Position numbers and translations under genes: made by a program. From the NCBI GenBank assembly GCA_000231825.2, contig AFXF02001505.1, positions 1 through 64,000 on the forward strand: a stretch of 64,000 nucleotides of DNA, in the 5' to 3' direction. Numbering within the stretch: the first letter of the stretch is position 1; the number at the start of each line of letters is the position of its first letter. This stretch comes from Tetrahymena elliotti 4EA. Taxonomy: Eukaryota > Ciliophora > Oligohymenophorea > Hymenostomatida > Tetrahymenidae. Shown here piece by piece: positions 36,766 through 50,130 of the stretch. The notes beneath the pieces were generated by a model. The model saw only the letters and a list, made by a program, of their open reading frames with translations, made no database searches and had not been told where the DNA came from.

Positions 36766-39730
36766 ATGACTCCATAAAGCAAATAATATCTCAAAAATGT
36801 AATTACATTTGTTTTTATACTCACCATTGATTAAATGTTATTAAACTGATAAAAAAAATAGGATGATAATTTTTTTACAAAACCAAAAGAAGAGGAAAAA
36901 GCTGAACCAGGGGCTTTATTTGATTCCTAGCAATAAATGGGTAAATTGATTTATTTTTAAATATTAACTAAATTAAGCATTTTATAAAGTCAAAGAGCTC
37001 AACTTTGTACCTTACTTTAAAATAGATTAGACTATACGCTTCAATACTCTGAGTGCAGAAGATTAAAATAAAGAAAAAAAGATAACTTGGTAGGATTTAT
37101 CAAAAAATGTATTAGATACCCAAAGAGTGAGTATTCTAAGCCCAACAAATTAAGATAGAAAATTAAGTAATAGTTTTCTAAATAAATCAGTATTAAAAAA
37201 GCTAAATTAGAGTTAAAGTTTGAATGGAAGCTTGATCTCAAAGCAACGTATATTTATTTATAATCTATCAAAATATAAATAAATAAATAATTAAATAATA
37301 ACAGAGTATATACAAAAATATTTTAAAGATCCTTCTAAAACAGCTTAAACTCCAAAAAAAAATAATATGACAAGTGCAAAAGACCTACTGAGTTAATACA
37401 CAGAAGAAAATACATCTAGCTTATCTATTGATAAGATTAAAAATACTAAAGTATCAAGTTATAGTAAAATTATCATAAGTTGCTTCATTAAAAGTATATT
37501 TTAATTTTTAATAAAATGAAAGGGAGAAAAAGCTTATCAAATAACTTTGTTTATTTTTCTAATGACATGGAATCAAATCTGAGATTAAAAAACTCCTTTT
37601 GGATATTCACTGATGTAGAAGAAAATAGTTCCAACTTATCAAATTTTAATAGCTTGCCTTAAGGAGCTGATTCTTCAAAAAAAAATAATAAAGGAGTAAA
37701 GACATTTGCATAAAGAAGAGCAAATTAAAATCGAACAAATACCTATACTAGTTCTACTTTTACTCCAAAGAATTAGGCAAAGAAATAAATGAAAATAATT
37801 GATAATATAAGAATGAGACCAAAAAGCTGCTATTGTAAATAATGTGGCCCAGAATCAAATAAAAATAAAAAAATTATTTCTCTGCCCTTCAAAACAGCAA
37901 TCCAAAATCATATCGACAGTAGCAAGTTGGGAATTAACACTGGCCTTAAATGTTTAACTTTTATAGGAAAGGTTAGAAGATCAAAATACATTGATACTTT
38001 AACCTTTAACTAATAAAGTAATCAGTAAAATAATTTAGACAATTCTTAAATATTTATAGGAGACAGTATGGAATAAAATTATTAATAAGGCAACAAACAA
38101 AAAAAAGAATTATCTTATTAGAATAGCCCTAAATATCTCAATCCTTCAAATACTAACAATTATTACAATGCTGGTAGTAATAGGAAGCTATCATACCTTT
38201 CATTAAATGAAAATTCACAATATAATCAGAAGAGGTTGTCATACATTAGCAAAGACTAGGAAGATTCTTTCATCAATGAAAAAAAAGATAGATTATCAAT
38301 ATTAAAATTTCCTAATCTAGAAATAGTTATCAATAATGATAATAAGAATCTATCTAGAGAATTTAAACAAAATGAGGAATAACTACTTAACTAATCTTAG
38401 ATTATAAAACAGCCAAGTTTATAATCGTAAACCAGCTAATCTGACAATGACAGTCAATAGAATTCATAAGAAGAATAATATAGTTAATTTTCATAACCAA
38501 AAATCAATTTTAGGTAGTCTTAGTTATTTTCTACTAGAAGTTAGCATAAAACTGTTGACAAAAAGTAAAGAGTTAAACAGATATTAAGTATGCACAAATA
38601 AGCTAGTAGAGTGGGACAAATTACTAATTTAGCTTTAAAAAGTGAAAATTCTGTCAATAAGGATATTGATTCATAAACAAACTAAAAAGAAGATCAAAAT
38701 TAGATTGTTTATGCATAAACAGAGAGAGCCCCTTATTATAAATCTAGTACAAATAAGTAATTCATTTATAATTAATTTTTTTTATTATCATATTTATTTA
38801 ACAATAAATAGGATTAACAATAAAAATCATGTTGATTCTAAATCTGAAGAAAAAGTTTCTTAAAAAGTAATTTCGAGCACTAAACTATAACCAATAACAT
38901 AAGGTATAATTGGGAACTAAAATAGATTTTAAGATAATAGTATCTCAAAAAAATATATTTAATCAAATGATAGTTAAAATAATACAAAATAATAACTGTT
39001 AAAAGAAAGCTACTATCCTTAAAAAATGTAAATTCCTAACAAGTAACTTCAATAAATGGTTTATCTACCTTTAATGAGCTTAAAATAAAATGAAAGCTTA
39101 ACAGACCGTACTTACTAATCAAAACTAACAAATTCAATAAGAGTTCAAACATTAGTCTAAAATGAAATTAAAAACAAAAATTTTTAAGAAGATATAAAAT
39201 CATTTGAAACTATTCATACTTAATTCTTAAATACTACCTCGGATTCATTCAAGGAGCCCAAGCTAATATAATTTAAGAAACGAATCTAAGAAAAAGAGGA
39301 ATAAAGGCTTATGTCAATGAGTACGAGAATCCATTATAAGATACATCTCTAACAATAAGATTTTTAAAGATAGTAGACCTTTGCACCTAAACTAACCACA
39401 TCTAAAGACTTTGTTTCTAGATTTGTATCCTAAAAAAAGTATTAAAATATTGCTTTTTCAAGTAAAAATTAATAAAATAATAAGCTTAATAAACAGAAGA
39501 AAGGGTAGATAATTTATTTAGAGGATGATAAATCTTAAATGAAAGTATAATAAATTAACAGCGATAAAAATATTTATTATAATGCAACTGCTGAAAAATA
39601 GACACCTAACATAAAAAAGAAAGCAAGTGAATTAGAATAAAAAATTAAAACTAATTAAATTTTACAATAAAATTAATAAAGTAATAATACCAATCCTTCA
39701 TTTGATTCTTAAAATTTTAAGTCATCATGA
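36766..39730 (+). CDS. Q/N/S-rich protein, unknown
   Basis: Five exons, 36766..36798, 36862..36940, 36978..37450, 37495..38756 and 38812..39730, sum to 2766 nt (921 aa) with all phases consistent. Introns are 63, 37, 44 and 55 nt. The protein is dominated by S, N, Q and K. One short ordered-looking segment near residues 290-350 contains the Cys cluster SCYCKQCGPES followed by a hydrophobic strand pattern (LKCLTFIGKVRRSKYIDTL). There are no membrane segments and no recognised domain. Serine-rich phosphorylation-like clusters (for example SRKLSYLSLNENS-type) are frequent. The tiny first exon (11 codons) is the weakest part of the model. Confidence 0.72.
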
Positions 39731-41395
39731 AAAGAAGTTACATTATAAATGTTACTTTCTTTTGTTAAAAAAATGAATTATTTAGCCATCATTATTTTTT
39801 ATTGAATCAAAAAATTTTTATTGTTGATAAAGGCAAATTATTATTTATTTATTTTTATTCTTTTAATTAAAAGATTGAAATTTAAAACCATAAAAATTGG
39901 CATATTTACTTCATTAAATTACTTTTTTGAGAGTTTTGAATAATATTTATTTTGGAAATCATTAATATATTTTATGGACATAAATACTTTAAATTTGTAT
40001 TTAACTTCATATTTTTATATTTGAGTGTAAAAAAAGTTAAGAGATTAACTTTGAAATAGACAATTAGCAATATCTTTGTCTCAATATTTGTTTCTTTTTT
40101 TCTTTTGGGAAGAACTCTCTTTAAATTGATTTATACATTAAAATAGACAAAAAGAATCTACTCCATTAGTCAAATCATTATTCTTTGATTTTTGATAAGA
40201 ATAGATTATGAGATGACAAAGAGCAGCATTTATTTAATTAATAAAATAAAGGGTATTTTTAAAACAATTTAATGTGAATATAAATTAAAAAGGAATATGT
40301 CTAGATGAGTGCATCATATTTGTTTAATTATTTACTAATTCACCAGAAATTTTAAGATATTAACTTTAACTGTAAATTAAAATAGTATATCTGTAATTAA
40401 AAAATATAATATTTAGGTTTGAAATTTAAACCAATTTAATTAAATTGAAAAAGAGATTTTGATTATTTTTTGTTAGCGTTAGCATGAGAAACTGATGAAT
40501 TAAAACTAATCTCAAATAAAATGAATTGTATATATTTCTTATGTGATAGGTTGTTTGTTTGGTTCATGTAAGATATGTAATTTGAAAAGAATGATTTATT
40601 TATTAAAATGCATATTAAGTTAAAAGAAAGAAGGTTTTTGGGAATTAGTATAAACAAAAAACTCTTATCTATTGATTTCGCTCTCATTATTAAAATATTA
40701 AAGACTATTTTAATGTATTTAATATGAATAAGAAATTAGAAAATAAATAAAAATAAGGATATAAAAATTATAAAACAAACTTTATAATTAATATATTATT
40801 TTTTTTGTATTTCTTTTTCTGAAAGATAAAAAGTACAAGTTTAGATAGATAGATAGCTCCATAGTGATTTTGATCAAACATTATTAGGGTTCAAATTTCT
40901 CTATTGATTATCTCTAGCTTCAAATTTCTATTATTATGTATGCTATTCCTAAATATTTTAAATAAAATTTCTTCTGATATTTTATAATCAATACCCATTG
41001 TTTAAATTAATGACTTAAAAATATTTGCTATTAATATTGTTTTTCATCTACAAAAATAAATGATTTCAGTTGAAAAATTGCATAACTAGATTTGCTACAA
41101 TAATTTCCATTTAAAACATAAAGTATGAAATGTTTCCAAATTACTTCATCAAGAAAAAATAATTAAAATAACGAAAAAGTTAATTAGTATTTAACTCGAT
41201 TGCTAGCACCTTAAAGTAGTTCAATTCTTAAACAATATATTTATGAGAATTTAATTTTTAAAACAATTTAAATATTAAAAAAGGCTATTTTTAAAATTAA
41301 ATATGGTTTGGTTTGCCATTTATTCTTTCTAATTTAATTTTTTAAATAGATCATAGGTTAATAAATAAAATATCTGAAGGAATAAATATCAATAC
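39731..41395. other. Gene-free region
   Basis: AT-rich, with a (TAGA)4 repeat at about 40842-40857. A minus-strand frame ending near 40463 was considered and not accepted. Confidence 0.45.
40842..40857. repeat. (TAGA)4 microsatellite
   Basis: Four tandem TAGA units in intergenic DNA. Confidence 0.85.
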
Positions 41396-44300
41396 ATGCT
41401 TCCTTAATTTTAAGAGCATCCATAGAGCAGAATTTCTTTAAAGTTAGTTTTTGGAGGAGATTGCTATCGACTTAGTAGATTCCCTCAAAATTTTAGTGAA
41501 TTGGAAGAAATATCAAGAAATAAATTTGATAACAAATTACCAGAGAATTTCTGTTTTAAGTATTAAGATAGTGATAATGACTCTATTAATGTTGAGAGCT
41601 CATCAGATTATGAAGCTTTTTTAGAGTATTGTAATTAAGAAAGACTTAAAGCTATTAAATTAAGGATAGACTCTAAATCATTTAAATAATATTTTAATTG
41701 GTAAGATTAATAGTATAATATGGCAGGAAACTAGCAAAGCTATGTTAATCAACAATCATAAGTATAGTAAATAAATAACATAATAGGTATGTTATTAAAT
41801 CCCTTTAGTCCTTATTATCAAAATATGCAAAATAAAAATTTAAAGACATAATTTTAAACAGCATCTAACTAAGATTATAATTTATAGAATGGGAATACAA
41901 ATAATAATTATTAAAATTCAAATGATCAAGGCTTTAGCATAATTTAGATGCTTATGTCTATGATGAATATTTCAAGTGGTTGTAATTAAAAATTATTTAG
42001 CACCACCAATTCTTGTGTTAATAATAATGGAATGATTAATGGAAACAATAATATCAACTCAAACTTTAACAATAATAATAATAATAATACTAATGCTGTC
42101 AATAATTCACTCTCTTCATAACCTTTAATTCCTCCCACTCTTTCTAGAGGTGCTTCAGAAGTAACTGGAAACGATTTAAAAAAATAATCAGTCAACCATA
42201 GTTATTCCAACAATCCTGAAACAAACCTCAGCTTCGCTACGGAAAGAAGAAATATAATTACACCTCTCCCATAATAAAGTATTCAATAAAGTATAATGGC
42301 AACTTTTCCAAATGTAAAATCATCAGTTGCTAAAAATGCAATAGCAACTTCAAATCAAATGAATTAATTCTTATTATTACAGAATTCTTTGCCTTCATAT
42401 TCTTAAAATTTAAGTGATCTCAATATTACTTCCAAGTTTGGTGATGCTTCTAAAAATGATAACGATAAGTAATCTAATACACTTCATTTGATCAGTGGAA
42501 CAGACATTCCCAATCCTATGATAGAGGAAACAGAGAATGATATAAATCATAAAGATATTAAAAAAATTAGCTCTAATATTGGCTTAGAAGAATAGATCCC
42601 TGGCTTAACTAATTATCTCTCCTTTGTTGGTTCTTAAAATTAGTTTAATAATTCATAGAATCTTAATCTTGCTAAAACTTCTCAGTAGCTTAGATAACCA
42701 GAGCTCAGCTCCTCAACTATTTCAAATAATATTGAAACCAGAAGTCAAACAACTGGGGGAGGAGGTAACTTAAGTTCTAATTATTCAGCTAACAATACAA
42801 ACTAAATACAAAACCCATAGGGTATTAGAATTAATGAAGCTTTGTTTTCAAGCTAGTACACAAATTAAGCAGTTGTTTCTCGTGATTAATTTGATGTAAT
42901 TAGTAAAGAAGGTTAACCTAACTTATAATTTGATAAAACTTTAGAAAATGATTATTTAGCAAAAAATTATATCAAAAGAGAATATTCCCCATCTCCCCCA
43001 TAATCTCAAATGAACACTTTAGCTAATTCTACAAATAATTAAAGTAAGATACGTCCAACTTAAATTAGTATATAATAACGCTCAGGTTAGAATATTTAAG
43101 TTCCTTGTGAGAAGTGTATGATTTGGCATGAGGAACAAAATAATGAGATAAGTGATAAAACTGATAAAACTCCTTCAAACAATGTGGGAAAAGATATTTT
43201 ACCATATACCCCTTACCCTGATTGTGATAAGTGTAGTGGAACAGGTTTTTTGAAAATCGAAGATCCTAATACCTTTGGCATTATATAAACAATAGTTAGA
43301 CACAAAATAAAAGAAGCTGATTTAATTCTCAAAAGTTTATCTGTAAGACAGTCAAAATATGATAAAGTAATTCCTAAAGCAAATATGGATTGGTTATAAA
43401 AAATACTTTGTATCTAATGCGTCTAATGCAATGATTAGGGATGTGCTAATAATATTAATACAACCTCAGAAAAAGCAGACAATTTATTTTAATATTCTCC
43501 TTTCACTCCAAGTTAATAGTAAAAAGAAAAAGAATTTGACTTCAAATAGATAAATAATACTAATTTAATATAAAAGAATATACACTTGTTACGCTGCTCA
43601 GAATGTCGAAATGATTTTTCTCAATAAAAATTTATTTACTTCTGTATTGATTGTAAAACAAAAGACAACACAAATTGCATAGGTTTTTGTAACAAATGGC
43701 CAGAAGATATTGATTTTGATAACATCATTTGTGAAAATTGTGAGTCAAATCATGATTCAAGTCATCGCATAGTTTAGTTCTGCAAAGATGACATTATGAC
43801 TATGCATTCCAACTTGAACAACTAACCTTCATAAAATCAGCCATCACTAACTAATACACCAGTTTAGAGAACAAGCTAACTGGATAGGAGCATCAGAATA
43901 GCTACCTAAACCTAGTAAGCAACTAGTTAAATTTTTAACTACAATAATATTAATACTTGTAGTAGTAACATGAATAGCAATGCATTTTTTAATAACACCA
44001 TTGGTATGAAGCCGAAACAAGAGAGAAATAACATTTCTTCAAATATTTCTACTTTCCCCCAAAAGCCAATTTAAAAGACACCATTTTCAAATAATTTATC
44101 TACTTAGCTTGAAACGTCAATGTACTATGCAAATAATATGTAAAACTTTTAACTTTAACAATAGCAGTCTGTAACTTAAGCTGCACTTTCTGCTTAAATG
44201 AGATAAGAAATAAGTTAAAGAAACTCTATAGATGCAGAATCTTTATTGCTGCAGTAATCTAATCTACATAAGATGAGATCAAAATCTGATAATAAATCTG

Positions 44301-45669
44301 TTACAACTTTTATTCAAAATACAAGCCAAGAAGACTAATTTGAATCATTTAATGAAAGTTAAACTAAAGATGACACAAATGTAATGCCTAGATGTTCCAC
44401 AAATTAAAAAATTGTAAAAAAAGTAATATCAGATCATTCAACACTTCATGCACCTCAGCTTAATAGTTAGCAAATTAGTTGTATCACTGCTAATTTTAAT
44501 TAAGATGATGAACCTCCTACTTTTTCTGACTCCTCCACATTTAAAATATAGAAAAATTAAATAGAAAATGTGATTCCTCCATCAAATGCAAATATAATAA
44601 GCTCTCCAGTTGTTTCCTAACATCCTCTTGTTTCTAATTTACTTTAATAGAATGTAAATGTTAATTGCTATGATATTATCTAATCAGATAGTAAAAACGA
44701 AATAAATCTTTTAAATGATGAAGTAAAAAAATAAAAAATGTTAGAAATTTCTGATAATTCCTAAGGTTAATAACCTTCTCCAGATTAGTCTTAAAGCTTA
44801 TAAGCAAGTAAATTAATTACAACAAATGATTAAATTTAAGAAGATTCAAAACTATCTGTTCACTAAAGTGCTTCAAGTAGTGGAGCTATTTCTAATTCAA
44901 TATGTGTCAAATCACCGTATCCTTAGATTAAATCTTTGACAACATCTATTTATGGTTCATCAGCAAACAGGACTAGCTTAACACCTTCTGGTTCGAAACA
45001 ACCAGAAGATTAAAGACAATATAGAGCCAAACTAGTAAGCAGCTATTGTTCAAATGATATATTGATAGATGACAGTGTAATTGCTTTCTAAGAAATTTTA
45101 AATAATGGTAATGAAAATTGGCCTGAAAATGTCTTTCTCAAATGTATTTCAGGCATTACAGATAATTGCCAATATCCAGTAGTTTAAGTAAATAAAGGAG
45201 AAATGATGTCAATAGCTTTCCCCATTAAAATTAATTAAAATCAAGCAACAGACGGTGATTAAATAAAAACAGCATGGAGACTATATCACCAATAATAAAA
45301 CGAAGAAAGAAAATTCTTTGGTCCTAAAATCACAATAGACTTTTAATACAAAAAACCTAAAAAAATAGAATTTGAATGTAAAACATAATTTTTTATTTAC
45401 TTTTTTTTATTTAAATAATGAATTATTTTTAAAAACTAGAAACCTAAGAGTTTTTACTTGTTAGTGCAATCGAAACTATCAGAAACATATTTACCAAGGA
45501 TACTAAATCTGATATAGAGGAATTCGTAAAAGCAAACTAATAAATTGCTTAAAATTATTTATAAGATAAAGAAGAAAAAACCATTTCGAAATTAATAATT
45601 AAGTATATTGAATAATATGTAACCTTTAAAAATAGTAAGAACAATTTAGATAAAGTTCTCGATATGTGA
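41396..45669 (+). CDS. NBR1-like protein: PB1, ZZ zinc finger, FW domain
   Basis: Two exons, 41396..45377 and 45440..45669, give 1403 aa. Residues about 11-93 form a PB1 domain: an ISLKLVFGGDCYRL start with a basic/aromatic strand and an acidic OPCA loop YQDSDNDSINVESSSDYEAF. Residues about 568-625 and 670-690 carry CxxC pairs (PCEKCMIW, DCDKCSGTGF, CIQCVQCNDQGC). Residues about 731-790 form a ZZ-type finger (LRCSECRNDF, FYCIDC-like FCIDCKTKD, ICENCESNHDSSHRIV). Residues about 1222-1330 match the FW (four-tryptophan) domain of NBR1 with NNGNENWPENVFLKCISG and KTAWRLYHQQ. NBR1 proteins are selective-autophagy cargo receptors; PB1 polymerises, ZZ and FW bind cargo. Long N/S/Q-rich linkers make it larger than human NBR1 (966 aa). 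I could not identify a definite LC3-interacting motif or UBA domain; the last 70 residues are helical. Confidence 0.87.
45378..45439 (+). other. Intron near the 3' end of the NBR1-like gene
   Basis: 62 nt, GTAAAA...ACTAG; phase 1 on both sides. It contains an in-frame TGA, so unspliced RNA would lose the C-terminal helices. Confidence 0.75.
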
Positions 45670-46044
45670 TTTATATTTATTAAAATTAGTTTAGAAAGTT
45701 TATTTGTTACTTACTATAAATGCTATTATTTTATCATTTCAAAATATCTACCTCCCTATCTATCTATTTATCAACTAATCACTCAATAAAAAACAAGAAA
45801 AAAGAGCAAAAAAGTAATTTGAATTTATTATGTTGTTGTTACTTATAAATTCAATAATTAATTAAAATAAATTTAATACTTGGTAATTAACTGATAACAG
45901 AAAATTCATTACTTATTACTACCACATATTAAGTTGTTTATTTTTGTAAGTAAATAATTATTTATCTTTGTTTATCAAATCTTTATTGTTTGCTCATTAT
46001 CTCTAAATAAATTTTCCATCATTACAATATTCGATTACTAATGT
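45670..46044. other. Convergent intergenic region
   Basis: AT-rich 3' flanks of two converging genes; nothing else seen. Confidence 0.5.
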
Positions 46045-49000
46045 TCATTAATTTGTTTCTTTGTAAGGGTTCATGTAGATATTTGACTTAGTTGTTGGAG
46101 CACGAGCAATTATAGATTATTTTTTGTGCAACAATTTTTCTCTTATATCTGAAATTTTTTTGTCTGCTTTTGAGAGAGGTATCTTAATTGAATCTCTGTA
46201 TTTTTTAAAAAATAAAAATTCAAATATATAATTTATTCAAATAAACAATAACCTGTTTGGGAATGTCATTTTTTTAATTTTTTGGCTGATAATTTCTTAA
46301 ATCAATGTCTTAACCTTTTTAAAAATTTTAAATTGTTAATTATTGAATGCATCTAAATATTTTTCAAAGCTTACTCTTGGAAGTCTAGACACATGATATT
46401 TTTTGGAAATTATAGGATCAATATCAATAGATAAAACGGGCTCTCCAATAAAAGAAAACCTTTATAAAAAACAGATATATTACAGAATAAATGCGATAAA
46501 AAATTTACCAGCTTTTACCATACTCTCTTGGGACATAGCAAAGTCTTATTATAGAGTAAAATTCATTTAATTTAATCTTCACAGTCAAAGGTAATTTATA
46601 AGAATCGGGCTATTTTATTAATTATTTTTTAAATTGCTAAGTAAAAATGAATGAATAAATATGATTGATTACCTTAGGCCAATCTAAATGGTAGGCTGTA
46701 TCTACTTCAATGTATATTGTACCTTTATAAGAAAGTTCTAAATCAACTAAAAATTCATAATCTTCACTTTTTTGAGGGGTTATTGATTTTATATCAGGTC
46801 CCTCTCCTTTGATCTAAATAAATATTTAAATTGTTTTTAAATATTTAAATAATAAAATGTATGTATGTATGTAGATTTTACAATGAGCTTTGTAACTACC
46901 ATCTCCTCTAAAGAGTCTTCTAATTTCTTATTAAGAGAAATATAAAGTTCTGTTTTTATTTTTTCTTTAAAGTAATCTGCATCTTTCCACTATTAATAAA
47001 ACACTTTCAACAGCTTAGTTACTATCTTTGCTGCTGATTTGCTATATTATTCTGAGAGATTTGCTAGGTTTAAATTACTTGACCCCTATTCATTTACTTC
47101 ATCTTCTTATTGATAATGGTGCATAAATTCACTTTATCCCATAAAAGCAATGCTAGATCTTTTAACAAATACATTAAAAAATTTTGAATAAAATGTGAAA
47201 TGTTTTAAAAATAAATATTAGCAATTCATTACTACCTTTTCATTAGATTATTATTATTTTTTAATGATGTGATTGAAGCTTTTGAATGTACAGAATCCTA
47301 ATCTGAGAAATTAGCCTCCATATTTTCATCATCTTAAGACAAGATGATATCGGAGTTATTTTCTATTAATTCAAATTTATCTGAGAATTAAACTGAAAAC
47401 TAAACTATTGCATTGATAATTTGCTTTTTAAGTTCCTCAACTCCTTTCTCATGCTATTTTATTATTTTTTCTATTTCTTGTTTGCTATTGTATGTTTTTT
47501 CATAAATTTCATCAAATTTATGCTTCAAAAAATCATACTTTTACTAAAAGTTTACAATAGAATCTCTATTTTACTACCAATTAGCACAAGTTTTATCTAG
47601 ATTTATTTACAAATCTTAAACAAGGGAAATGTGCTTCTTATAATTTTTCTTTTCAATAGCTAAATCCTATAATACTCTTTATGTGTTTGATTAGAATGGC
47701 TTTAAATTCTTCTCAATGTGAGTAATCATTATTTTAAAATACCTCTTTGTACTATCACTAATATCTATTTGTAAAAAGCTACCCATTTACTCATATATCA
47801 TTGCTTCTCCCATAAACTTAAATGTATTGGTTTTACTTATTTTATTCTCAAAATCTAATATATATTTTGTGAGAGAAGTGCAAATATCTTCTACTAGTAT
47901 GGTAATTTCTTCTTGATACTTTTCTATTTCTTCGTATTCTTTATCATATTTATCTTGATTTTTTAAAAAATCTGTAAGCTACTAGCGATGATCAACACAA
48001 ATTAGTAATGGATTTATTGCTGAGTTATTAAGGACACTTCTATTAGTTAATCCTATATTTGTATTTAGTAATCCACTTTCATTCTACTATGAATTATTGT
48101 TGTTAAACTTAATGTTTGTTTGATTTACAACCTTGTTTTTCTTATTAGAAAGTGAGCCTACTGATGAGTATACAGATACATCATTTTCAAAACTTTAAGC
48201 ATCAAAATCTATAATAGGTACTGTGCTGGATTGTTTTAAATTAGTAATTAATAAACTTTTTAAATTTTTTTATACATCTTTGGTAATATCAAAGAACCCA
48301 CTGATGATACTTTTCATGCTTGTTTTGAAAAGAGTTTAAAATCTCCTGTTGACATAGATATAAAAATATCAAATTAAATAAATAAAATCTTTTAAAAGTA
48401 TTAATATTTTTACTTTTCCCAATCTTTTTTATGAGACTAGATCTTTGAATTTACTTTATTTGCATCTTGTCTAGCTTTGTGTAAAGCTTCATAGCTAGCA
48501 TATACTTTAATTTTGCTATTATTTTTATCATAAAGTAAGAGCTCAATTTCACCTTTTAGTTCTACTCTTTTACGAGCTAATTCTTTGTTTTGACTTGACT
48601 ACTAATTCTGAGTGTTAGTAAAATAAAAATTTTTTTAATTTAATATTTAAATTTATTTAAATATTCTTTACTTCATATGTTTCAGCCATATTTTTTATTT
48701 TTCTATTAATTTCATTATAAACTAATTCTTACTGCTTAGCTTCTTCTAATTTTTTTTATATGTGAGCCTATGCTTCTTTTTTCATTGTCTTCAACTTTTT
48801 ATACTATTCTTCATATTCTTCAATCAACACCTAAAAGAAGAAAAAAAAAATGAATAAGTTTTGCTTATTTTCTTTAATAGTTATTTATAGTCAAATTGTA
48901 AATTGCTTAAATTGTTTCATTTACTTTATTTAAATCAAATATGCCAAACTATATGTATTAGACTAGCTAATCATGGACTTTACTCATTTCTAAAAATAAA

Positions 49001-49811
49001 TTCTTCATGTAAATCCAATTAGGTAATATTATTAGCTATGAATCAGACTGACGAGAAATAGACTCGTTCAGAGCTAGAATTGTATTAAATTCCTCTCTAT
49101 ATATAGGATCGACATCACAAAGTCTATATGAATGATGATATCTCTCATCACGTCTAACAACTACATCGAACATGCATGTTTTTAAAAATCTAGGCTTACC
49201 AATTGTCCTCAAATCTTTAGCAAAATTTTTTTCTAAATTTATAAATAGCTCTAAGAACTTGCCAAAGGTGTTTACTTTATTTAAAAACTCTTTCTTTCTT
49301 ACTTTTTCGAATGCCAACGTTTCTATTTCTTCCAAAGTGTGCTTTTTTTTCTCCTAGATGTTATCCTTTTTTTCTCCATCATTTTATAATTCTCCTGTTT
49401 CTTTCTTTTGAATACTTGTTTCTGTTAAAACGTTTTATCGTTAAATGGCAGTATTACTCAAACCTTATCCACTCAATTAATTATTTTCTTCTGTAATTAT
49501 GGTATTAACTTTTCTAATTCTATTCGATTACTAGAAATTTGTGTATGTTTCATCTTTTCTGTAAACCTTTTGCATCAACTTCTTCTCATGCGAATACTTT
49601 TGTGTTTAAAATTAATAATGATTGACTAAATTCATCTCCTTAACTCTTTTTTTTGAATAATCAAAAACTAATCATTGCCTAAAATAAGAAAAAAGTAATA
49701 TAAGTTTTAAAATAGATATCTAATTACTTAATTGATAAAAAACTCCTTTTTTTTATTCTTTTCTTTGATATCCTCTAACTGTTCCTCTCCAAATAGCTTA
49801 TCGATATCCAT
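46045..49811 (-). CDS. F-BAR-like coiled-coil protein with C-terminal SMP lipid-transfer domain
   Basis: Ten exons in consistent phase give 1045 aa: 49728..49811, 48925..49638, 48672..48830, 48414..48607, 47236..48345, 46882..47158, 46673..46813, 46509..46609, 46253..46459, 46045..46195. Residues about 100-385 resemble the start of an F-BAR domain (FLELFINLEKNFAKDLRTI) and continue as long basic/acidic helices (KARQDANKVNSKIQSHKKDW). More coiled coil runs to about 720. The last 250 residues match an SMP domain: IKGEGPDIKSI, DLELSYKGTIYIEV, LPLTVKIKLNEFYSIIRL, SFIGEPVLSIDIDP, KMTFPNRDSIKIPL. SMP domains carry lipids at membrane contact sites; F-BAR domains bind curved membranes. The combination suggests a tether or transfer protein. 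Exon 1 and the acceptor near 46610-46637 are the least certain. A second start within exon 2 is possible. Confidence 0.75.
46857..46872. repeat. (ATGT)4 microsatellite inside an intron
   Basis: Four tandem ATGT units within the intron 46814..46881 of the F-BAR/SMP gene. Confidence 0.85.
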
Positions 49812-49905
49812 CGAAACTATTTTATATGATGAGATATTTAGAAATGATAGGCATTTACATAAAAAACTTTGCTCTAATATAATTTCTAAATAAAATATAT
49901 ATTGC

Positions 49906-50130
49906 TCAAATACTTATATTTAGGCTAATCTTTGACTTGCTCTAATTTTTTAATATTCTCCACTTGATATACCAAAAGATTAAACCAATTTCAATAATTA
50001 TACATAAGACAAACCCAACTATAACTCCTTATGTAAAACTTTAATCTAAAGACTAAATGTACTTGTAAAACCAAACTAATCCTATAAAAGATAAAGCTCC
50101 TACACCAATCTTTATCTACTAGCTTTGCAT
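49906..50130 (-). CDS. Small two-helix membrane protein, 74 aa
   Basis: Single exon, start ATG at 50130, stop TGA at 49906..49908, using several TAG/TAA as Gln. After MQSQQ come two hydrophobic helices, KIGVGALSFIGLVWFYKYI and GVIVGFVLCIIIEIGLIFW, separated by a short polar loop. The tail YIKWRILKNQSKSK is basic, which predicts it faces the cytosol (or matrix). It lies directly upstream of the F-BAR/SMP gene on the same strand, but ends in its own stop. No family is recognised. The amphipathic organisation and the higher GC content than the surrounding DNA argue for a real gene, perhaps a small organelle-membrane subunit. Confidence 0.6.

Noticed and set aside
40463..40687. Minus-strand frame of about 74 codons, extendable with the ciliate code
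   Set aside because: Length is within chance expectation and the composition is background-like.
46772..46783. GGGGTTA-like telomeric motif
   Set aside because: A single copy within coding sequence (another near 60906); no tandem array, so not a chromosome end.
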